Assembly (NCBI GenBank): GCA_049520215.1
Contig: JBEKPZ010000400.1
Location: 1 to 11,217 of the forward strand
Direction of reading: 5' to 3'
Origin: Bog-159 sp049520215
Lineage (GTDB): Bacteria; Acidobacteriota; Terriglobia; Bryobacterales; Bryobacteraceae
Length of the DNA stretch: 11,217 nucleotides
Shown: in pieces, positions 5,873-11,217 of the stretch
Position numbering within the stretch: position 1 is the first letter of the stretch
Layout: every line of letters starts with the position of its first letter
Notes under the pieces: model-generated
What the model was told of the DNA's origin: nothing
The model's input: the letters and a program-made list of their open reading frames with translations, nothing else
Databases searched by the model: none
Translations under genes and position numbers: made by a program

Positions 5873-6745
5873 TCAGGCGGCTGAGACTGCGGGAGAGATG
5901 GGAAGCGCGCTAAGACGGAACACCGTGCGGGCATTGGCGAACAGGAACTTGCTTTCAATATCCGGCGGCAGGCTCAGGCCTCGGACTTGTGCCATGCACT
6001 TGTCGAGCGGCAATTGCGGAAAGTTCGTTCCGAAGAGCACCTTATTCCGGCCATAGGTGCGCAGGAATTGCAAGAGTTGCGGCGGATAGTAGCGCGGCAG
6101 ATACGCCGAGGTATCGATGTAGACGTTGTCGTGTTTCCAGGCGACGCCGATCATTTCATCGGTCCAGGGGTGGCCGATGTGGCCGCAGACGATGCGCAGT
6201 TCCGGAAAGGTGAGGGCGACTTCATCGATGTACGGCACCGGGCGGCCCGTTTCGGATGGCATCAGCGGGCCGGTGTGCCCGACTTGCGTGCAGAACGGGA
6301 TGTCCAGTTCGATGCACTTGACGTAGAGCGGGTAGTAGAGCTTGTCATTCGGCGGCAGCTTCCACAGCCATGGCACGACGCGCAGGGCTTTGAAACCGAG
6401 TTGGCGGACGGAGCGGTCGAGTTCGCGCACGGCGGCGACGGGGTTGGCCAGATCCACTGCTGCCACGCCGGCGAAGCGGTCCGGGAAGGCCGCGACGTGG
6501 GCGGCCACTTCGTCGTTCGAGATCAGCCAGCGGCCGGGCCGGCACCAGGCGGAAAGCATGAGCTGCCGGATGCCGGCGGCATCCATAGCCGCGACGAGTT
6601 CAGCCGGCGTGAGTTGGCGGTCGAGATAGTGGGCGGTGCCGGATTTTTCGAGCAGGCGGACGACCTCTGGCAGGTCCTGGCGCGTGCGTCCGGTGACGGG
6701 CTGCGCCCACGCGTCGATGGCTCGCTTTTCTAATGTCTCGTCCAT
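5873..6745 (-). CDS. Amidohydrolase-2 family protein (ACMSD / resorcylate decarboxylase-like TIM barrel), atypical metal site
   Basis: A 290-residue cytosolic protein with the Amidohydrolase_2 layout: RFAGVAAVDLANP (about 90-102), GFKALRVVPW (117-126), TQVGHTGP with H157, ELRIVCGHIGHPW with H189 and H192, NVYIDTSAY (207-215) and NKVLFGTNFP (234-243). Family members are metal-dependent hydrolases or decarboxylases acting on aromatic or cyclic acids. Two usual metal motifs differ here: the N-terminal HxH is replaced by IDAWAQP (10-16), and the Asp of GTDxP is Asn241. The protein may therefore be a divergent subfamily or bind metal differently. ATG 6745 is preferred because IDAW should lie close to the N-terminus. 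ATG 6754 (adding MVA) is an alternative, and neither has a strong ribosome site. The stop lies 12 bases from the vapC stop, in convergent orientation. Confidence 0.85.
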   Translation of the reverse strand: MDETLEKRAIDAWAQPVTGRTRQDLPEVVRLLEKSGTAHYLDRQLTPAELVAAMDAAGIRQLMLSAWCRPGRWLISNDEVAAHVAAFPDRFAGVAAVDLANPVAAVRELDRSVRQLGFKALRVVPWLWKLPPNDKLYYPLYVKCIELDIPFCTQVGHTGPLMPSETGRPVPYIDEVALTFPELRIVCGHIGHPWTDEMIGVAWKHDNVYIDTSAYLPRYYPPQLLQFLRTYGRNKVLFGTNFPQLPLDKCMAQVRGLSLPPDIESKFLFANARTVFRLSALPISPAVSAA

Positions 6746-6830
6746 GGCTACCATTCTGACCCGTACAATGCGGCTATGATTTGCGAATGTTTGGCAGCGT
6801 TTTTCGCGTGGCCGCCGCGGGGGATCGGAG

Positions 6831-7060
6831 TCAGCGGCCTGTTGAGTCTTCCAGCTTCTTGAGCCGGTCCCGCAGATCCGCGATCTCGCGGTCCTTGGCT
6901 TCCAGCGCGGCGTGACGGTCAAGACGAACGGCCTGCGTGTCGAATCGCGTGTTCACCTGGGCGAAGGCCTCGCGCATCTCTCGCGCGCGAGGCCTTGAAT
7001 TTCGCGCTCCAGGCTTTCCTTGACGTCGGTGATGAGGACCGCCAGATCGTGCTCGGACAT
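6831..7060 (-). pseudogene. Small coiled-coil protein gene disrupted by a 2-base duplication
   Basis: ATG at 7060 starts MSEHDLAVLITDVKESLERE followed by IQGLARE, after which the frame leaves the coding pattern and stops at 6953. The next frame continues naturally with MREAFAQVNTRFDTQAVRLD, then a strongly charged heptad-like helix EAKDREIADLRDRLKKLED, ending at TGA 6833-6831. The plus-strand string TCTCTC at 6977-6982 carries one extra TC; with one copy removed both halves join as LAREMREAF in one frame of about 75 residues. The predicted product is a small, highly charged, all-helical cytosolic protein with no catalytic motif. I do not know a function. It lies 44 bases after the large fusion gene on the same strand and 85 bases before the amidohydrolase. 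The alternative is a base-calling error. Confidence 0.6.
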
Positions 7061-7086
7061 TGATAAGACCAGTCTGACACAGTTTC

Positions 7087-7100
7087 GAACCGAGTGGTTC
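7087..7100. repeat. Short inverted repeat after the fusion gene stop
   Basis: GAACC-GAGT-GGTTC is a perfect 5-base stem with a 4-base loop, 4 bases past the stop of the fusion gene on the minus strand. No run of T follows on that strand, so it is at best a weak terminator or a processing hairpin. Confidence 0.25.
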
Positions 7101-7104
7101 CGGC

Positions 7105-10100
7105 CTACCAATCGCCCAACGACTCCAAATACGCCGCCGATCCGTCGCGCAACCAGCCATCGAGTTGCGCCGGCTCCTTGAGCTGCTGGCCGCGGTTGCG
7201 GGGGACGGCTACGAAGCGGCAGTCCAGTTCGGGCAGCGCGGTCATGTCGCCCCACAGCTTTTCGAATTGCGCGACGGGGAAGATATCTTCCTGGCCCTTG
7301 CCCCAGCGCTTCTTTACGTCCTTCAGGGTGATGTAGGCCGGCATGCGCGCGGCAAGGGCGCGGACAGCCGCGGCCACTTTACCTTCACTTTGCGGGTTCA
7401 CAAGATCGGTGCGGGTCAGCGAGAAAGCAGGCAGCAGGCGATCGAGGTCGATCCAGTAGGTAGCCGAATTGTAGTAGGAGAGCTGGAATTCGATGCGTTC
7501 GTCCGGCAGCGCCAAGCCCTCCACCAGGCGCACGCGGCCGTCCACGCGGGCCAGGCCGCCGCCTCGGTCGTCGATCTGGCGGGCGATTACCTCGGTAGTG
7601 AGCGCGGCGCCGGATTCGATGTGCAACCCCAGCAAGTCCGGCGCGACGTCGGCGCCCAGAGTGTCGATGTTGTGCAACATGAGATAGCGCAGGCGCGGAC
7701 GCTGATCCAGCAGGCGCGCCAGCACGCCGTTGCGGAACAGGTTGGGCAGTTCGTACCAGTGGCCGACAGGATGTAGGCACTGCATGGGCAGGTTGTCGGT
7801 GTAATTGCCTGCCTCGCCGGCCTGGTGCGCCCACGCGATGAGGCTCGCATGCAGGCTTTCCCGCACTTTCTGGGCCTGCTCGTCGAGAAGTTGTTGCGGC
7901 ATTTCCTCCCAGGCGAAGCGCAGGTCGCGTACCATGGGGACCAGGCGCAGGCCGATGTTGCGCCCCGGCGAGAGCAGCAGCGTGCCGGGATAGTCGTAGT
8001 CGTTCGCGGCGGCCAGCCAGTCGGCTATGGCATCGTGCGTGAGGTAGCTGGTGGTGATCACGTGCGGAAGCGGCGTACCGGCGATGCGGCTGGCGTGGCG
8101 GCTTTTCGCCAGGTGCGCCTCGATGAAGTTGCGATGGCGGCCGGCGAGTTTCGAAAACGGGTGCAGCGCTTTGACCACACCGGCGCCCTTGGTCCAGCGG
8201 CTGCCGGCCCCGCCCGCGAGCGTGACCACGGCCACCATGCCCTCGGCCAACGCCTGCATGCCGGCTTCGCGATAGCGCGCGGGCAATCCCACAGTGGCAT
8301 CCGTTATGTCGTCGGGCGCGACATCCTCGATACGGCTGCTGGGAGGGAGACGGTTCTGCGCGAGACCGATGCGGCCGCTGCGCAGATCGGCCTGGATCTG
8401 CTCGTGCTGCACGCGGTCGAACCCATGGCGATCGAGCAGCGATTCGAGACTCTGGGAGGGCCCGCCAGCGTCGTGCGCGGCGCGCGGCAGCATGTGATCG
8501 AACAGGTTCTGCACCATGCCGGATAGTTCGGGTGCGGTGCGGCAGGCAACGGCGAAGCGATCCAGCTCGGCGCGGCGGGCTGGGGAGAGTAGCCGCGTCT
8601 CTGTGCGCAGCAGAGATGGGACCGCAAGAGTATAATAGCCGGGCGGCATCAGCGCGGCGGGTCCGCTGGCCAACTCGGCGTGGGTGCCGCGCTCGTTGAT
8701 GGCAAAGTCGTAGACCACCGGCTCCATGGCGAAGGGCATGGCGCGATCGAGGCGGCGCTTCGTCTCGCGCATGATGGTTTCCAGGCGCTCTCCGGCGCGC
8801 GGCTTCACGGCGGGGTCGAAGATGAAACCCATGCCGCCGCCGGACATGCCGCCGAGCATCCAGAATCCCCAGAAACCGGCGCCCATCTCCTCGCGCACGC
8901 GGTCAATCAGCGTCTCCGTGTAGAAGTTTGAGGCCCACGGAATGATGGTCTGAATGGGGCCTTCGAAGTTGCGCTGGGTGGCGCCGCCGATAGCCGCCAC
9001 GTCGCCCGCGCGCAGATATCCCAGGATCTCGTCGAGCGTGCGGATGGCCTGCTGGCGGCCCTGCCATTCCGCTTCCGAGCGCAGCAGGTATTTCTCGGTG
9101 ACCATTTCGAGAATAGGTCCGACATCCTGCGCCATACCGCCATGCACCAGCACCAGGCTAGATTGCAGACTCTGCCGCGTTGCCGCGGAGACTTCGTCCG
9201 CTCCGAGGATGCGATGGCGGGGCAGCAGGCAGCCGCGGCTGATGCCGAATTCCGAATCGCCCGCCGCGGCCTTGACGCCCTCGATCAGCTTGATGGCCGG
9301 CCACAATCCGCCGGAATCCTGCCAGCCGCCGCCGGACCCGCCCAGCCATTCGCCGAGAATGGCGCGCGCGGCCACCAGACGGCGGTCGGTTTCTGCCAAC
9401 TCGCCTGTGAGCGAGTGGGCTTGGCCGGTGGCGCGCATGCACACCGAGATTAACGAGGCGAGCAGGTTGGTGGAGACGGCGAGGCGCGAGCCTTTGGGGA
9501 TATCGTTCACACGGCTGACGATTTCGATGCCGTGACCGGGCCGGCCGGTAAGCACCGCCAGGATATCGGCCAGGGGCTGGCCTGCCCCTTCCATTCCAGG
9601 CGGCACGATGCCGGAAGCGATCACCGCGGCCTTGAGCAGGCCGAGATAATCGCGCGCGAAATCGAAGGCCTCGGCCAGCGTGGTAATCTCGGCGGCGGCT
9701 CCCAGATCGACGCTGGCCAGGCGGAGCACCGGCTCGTCGATCACGCGCAGCCAGGCTTCCACGGGCGGCTTGGGCGAGCCGGCGCCGCGCACGGCGAGGT
9801 CGATCGAAACATTCAGCACGCGTGCGCCTTCGGGAAAGTCCATTCCCAGGAAAAAGATATCGCTCCAGCCGCTGTGGGTCAGGTCCATGCGGACCGGCGT
9901 GGTCTCGCGCAGGATGGGGAAGAGGCCGCCGGTCTGGTGGAGGAGTTCGGGACGGATGCGCAGCGGATAATCGGCGGGGTGGCCGGTACGGAACATCCAC
10001 TGATTGCCGCGCACGGTTCGCACGCTGCGGCGCACCTGTCCGGCGAGGGTTTGGAAGCCGAGGCCATGATAAGCCGCGGCGAGCGCGCTGGAGATGGCCG

Positions 10101-10428
10101 CGCTGGGGCCGTTCGCGGATTGCGCGGCGAGGAAGATTTCGATGGCTTCTTCAAAGCGGCGTTTGAGGAGGTGATCGTAGCCGGTGAACGGAATCGGCGC
10201 CTGGGCGCGCACGCCCGGTTTGAAAGGCAGGTGGAAGCGGTGGATCGCGTAGAGGAAGAAGAGCGCGCGGACGCGTTCGTAGAGATTGTCGCTCGAGCGG
10301 CGGAAGCGGTCGAGGGCGGCGGATTGGCTCTGCAAGTCCGCCAGAGTGGCGGCGCGGCAAAAGGCGTCGAGCGAGCGGTTGCGGAGCGCGGGGTCGGCCG
10401 CGGTGACGATGCCGGTGAGTTGGCTCAT
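7105..10428 (-). CDS. Fusion of GHMP sugar-kinase-like and UDPGP-type sugar-1-phosphate nucleotidyltransferase domains
   Basis: A 1107-residue soluble protein in three parts. Residues 1 to about 190 are mostly helical (for example NLYERVRALFFLYAIHRFHL) with no recognised motif. Residues about 200-645 look like a GHMP kinase: PKGSRLAVSTNLLAS (311-325) where the ATP loop should be, GGSGGGWQDSGG (363-374), closely like the GGGWQDQ block of L-fucokinases, and LGGMSGGGMGFIF (525-537) as motif 3. Residues about 725-1107 resemble UTP–sugar-1-phosphate uridylyltransferases: VVTLAGGAGSRW (734-745) with VVKALHP (751-757), LMLHNIDTLGAD (916-927), NSATYWIDLDRLL (987-999) and a terminal DCRFVAVPRNRG block. 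The likely role is free sugar to sugar-1-phosphate to NDP-sugar. ATG 10428 is chosen for a GGGAG site about 10 bases upstream and a 6-base gap from the previous stop. The sugar and nucleotide are unknown. The ATP loop lacks the usual G-L-G-S-S, so kinase activity is uncertain. Confidence 0.82.
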   Translation of the reverse strand: MSQLTGIVTAADPALRNRSLDAFCRAATLADLQSQSAALDRFRRSSDNLYERVRALFFLYAIHRFHLPFKPGVRAQAPIPFTGYDHLLKRRFEEAIEIFLAAQSANGPSAAISSALAAAYHGLGFQTLAGQVRRSVRTVRGNQWMFRTGHPADYPLRIRPELLHQTGGLFPILRETTPVRMDLTHSGWSDIFFLGMDFPEGARVLNVSIDLAVRGAGSPKPPVEAWLRVIDEPVLRLASVDLGAAAEITTLAEAFDFARDYLGLLKAAVIASGIVPPGMEGAGQPLADILAVLTGRPGHGIEIVSRVNDIPKGSRLAVSTNLLASLISVCMRATGQAHSLTGELAETDRRLVAARAILGEWLGGSGGGWQDSGGLWPAIKLIEGVKAAAGDSEFGISRGCLLPRHRILGADEVSAATRQSLQSSLVLVHGGMAQDVGPILEMVTEKYLLRSEAEWQGRQQAIRTLDEILGYLRAGDVAAIGGATQRNFEGPIQTIIPWASNFYTETLIDRVREEMGAGFWGFWMLGGMSGGGMGFIFDPAVKPRAGERLETIMRETKRRLDRAMPFAMEPVVYDFAINERGTHAELASGPAALMPPGYYTLAVPSLLRTETRLLSPARRAELDRFAVACRTAPELSGMVQNLFDHMLPRAAHDAGGPSQSLESLLDRHGFDRVQHEQIQADLRSGRIGLAQNRLPPSSRIEDVAPDDITDATVGLPARYREAGMQALAEGMVAVVTLAGGAGSRWTKGAGVVKALHPFSKLAGRHRNFIEAHLAKSRHASRIAGTPLPHVITTSYLTHDAIADWLAAANDYDYPGTLLLSPGRNIGLRLVPMVRDLRFAWEEMPQQLLDEQAQKVRESLHASLIAWAHQAGEAGNYTDNLPMQCLHPVGHWYELPNLFRNGVLARLLDQRPRLRYLMLHNIDTLGADVAPDLLGLHIESGAALTTEVIARQIDDRGGGLARVDGRVRLVEGLALPDERIEFQLSYYNSATYWIDLDRLLPAFSLTRTDLVNPQSEGKVAAAVRALAARMPAYITLKDVKKRWGKGQEDIFPVAQFEKLWGDMTALPELDCRFVAVPRNRGQQLKEPAQLDGWLRDGSAAYLESLGDW

Positions 10429-10434
10429 GGCCGG

Positions 10435-11217
10435 CTATCTCCCGGCCGCCGGCAGCTCGCGCATGGCCAGCAACTCGACTAATTGGGACAGAACTTCGTC
10501 GCGATCTCGCCCGCTGAGCGCCAGCGCGAGTTGCGCGGTGAGCAGGCCGTAGCGCACGCCGATATCGTAGCGGCGGTTGGCGCGCTCGAGCGCCAGGTAT
10601 TGCTCGCGGCGGGCCAGTTCGGCGAGTGCGGTGGAAAGGCTGATGCGGGGCCCGAGGAAGTCCATCACCGTGGGCGTGAGGACGTGCATGCCGAAGAAGC
10701 AAAGATAATGTCCGGCGCGCAGCCCGGGGACCACCAGACGTTGTTCAGCTTCGGTGGGCGTGGGTTTTTCGATTACCGTGTCGATGCGGTAGAGATCCTG
10801 GCTGCCGGCCACGCGCTGGCCGCCGGTCGCGCCGTAATGCGGCAACAGGTTTTCGCGGGTGGCCTGCACGGCCGACACGGCGCACGCCTGGGCTCCGGCC
10901 ACTTCCACCAATTGCTGGGCGCAGCCCTTTTCGGTGCGGCTGATATAAAGATGATCGCCGACCAGGTGCAGGAACGGGTCCTGGCCAACGAAGTCGCGGG
11001 CGCACAGCACGGCGTGCCCGTAGCCTAGTGGTTCGGGCTGCGGGACGAAACGGAGGCGGCCGGCATGATCGCCCGCCACGCGCGCGTAGGGTACCTCGTC
11101 GCCGGGTGAAACGACGATGGCGATCTCTTCGACACCGGCGCGCAAGGCTTCTTCGACGATGATGCGGAGGACGGGCTTCTCGACCCCATCGCGGTCGATC
11201 AGGGTTTGCAGCGGCAG
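10435..11217 (-). CDS. GalU-like UTP–glucose-1-phosphate uridylyltransferase / NTP transferase, 5' end outside window
   Basis: The frame is open from the right edge and 260 residues are visible. The N-terminal catalytic GxGTRxxP motif lies outside the window. The first visible residues, LPLQTLID then KPVLRIIVEEALRAGVEEI, match the segment directly after it. EPLGYGHAVLCARDFVG (about 69-85) is the conserved GalU block Q-x-E-P-LG-x-GHAV. LVGDHLY (about 91-97) replaces the usual LLGDD with one Asp changed to His. VIEKP precedes the glycine-rich GHYLCFFGMHVLTP, and YDIGVRYGLLTA closes the domain. Such enzymes make UDP-glucose or related NDP-sugars for exopolysaccharide and cell-wall synthesis. The stop is 6 bases before the start of the kinase–nucleotidyltransferase fusion, so the two are probably co-transcribed and may serve the same sugar nucleotide pathway. 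Confidence 0.85.
   Translation of the reverse strand: MPLQTLIDRDGVEKPVLRIIVEEALRAGVEEIAIVVSPGDEVPYARVAGDHAGRLRFVPQPEPLGYGHAVLCARDFVGQDPFLHLVGDHLYISRTEKGCAQQLVEVAGAQACAVSAVQATRENLLPHYGATGGQRVAGSQDLYRIDTVIEKPTPTEAEQRLVVPGLRAGHYLCFFGMHVLTPTVMDFLGPRISLSTALAELARREQYLALERANRRYDIGVRYGLLTAQLALALSGRDRDEVLSQLVELLAMRELPAAGR

Noticed and set aside
5851..5880. Possible bidirectional terminator between the convergent vapC and amidohydrolase ends
   Set aside because: Only 12 bases separate the stops; no stable stem or T-run is visible.
5987..6733. Plus-strand open frame of about 248 codons opposite the amidohydrolase
   Set aside because: Shadow of a gene with clear Amidohydrolase_2 motifs; no homology signal of its own.
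6785..6830. Possible hairpin with a GCGAAAAACGC core downstream of the small minus-strand gene
   Set aside because: The central stem is only 3 base pairs, with an uneven internal loop and no T tract.
6763..6862. TACAAT box followed after 7 bases by an ATG opening a 28-codon plus-strand peptide
   Set aside because: No -35 element or homology, the peptide overlaps the small minus-strand gene, and one good -10 match is expected by chance.
9532..10482. Plus-strand open frame of about 316 codons opposite the fusion gene
   Set aside because: The translation is G/A/R/E/H-rich with no motif, while the minus strand shows recognisable kinase-like sequence in the same interval.
1..11217. Search for tRNA or rRNA genes, CRISPR arrays, IS elements and phage genes
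   Set aside because: No cloverleaf-like segment, regularly spaced repeat, transposase or integrase motif was seen on either strand.

Overview
The window is GC-rich, densely coded bacterial chromosome. Gene content and style suggest a soil acidobacterium of the Solibacter/Bryobacterales type: a MazG–GNAT–MenC-like neighbourhood, G/C-ending codons and a short palindrome reminiscent of those genomes. This placement is an impression from gene content, not a database match.

Left part, plus strand (1-5205). Six genes form one tightly overlapping operon: the 3' part of mazG, a GNAT-family acyltransferase, an enolase-superfamily enzyme of the o-succinylbenzoate synthase / N-succinylamino acid racemase (OSBS/NSAR) group, an EamA/DMT transporter, an MFS exporter and an SDR oxidoreductase. 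Each stop codon overlaps the next start by 1 to 20 bases, so translation is probably coupled. The GNAT + NSAR-like pair recalls the known route that succinylates and racemizes D-amino acids. The EamA protein carries a palindrome in a loop-coding segment, and the SDR seems to lack about 25 residues near its C-terminus.

Middle part (5206-7060). A VapBC toxin-antitoxin module on the plus strand has its own promoter, but antitoxin and toxin each carry one frameshift. Convergent to it, on the minus strand, lie an amidohydrolase-2 family protein with atypical metal-site motifs and a small coiled-coil gene broken by a two-base duplication. Three frameshifted small genes lie here, while the complete larger genes around them are all open.

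Right part, minus strand (7105-11217). A GalU-like nucleotidyltransferase (running off the right edge) is followed, after 6 bases, by an 1107-residue protein. That protein joins an N-terminal helical region, a GHMP sugar-kinase-like region and a C-terminal UDPGP-type nucleotidyltransferase. Its domain order is the reverse of the known fucokinase/GDP-fucose pyrophosphorylase (FKP) fusion. It may convert a free sugar to an NDP-sugar, but one kinase motif is degenerate and the substrate cannot be read from the sequence. This is the most novel element in the window.
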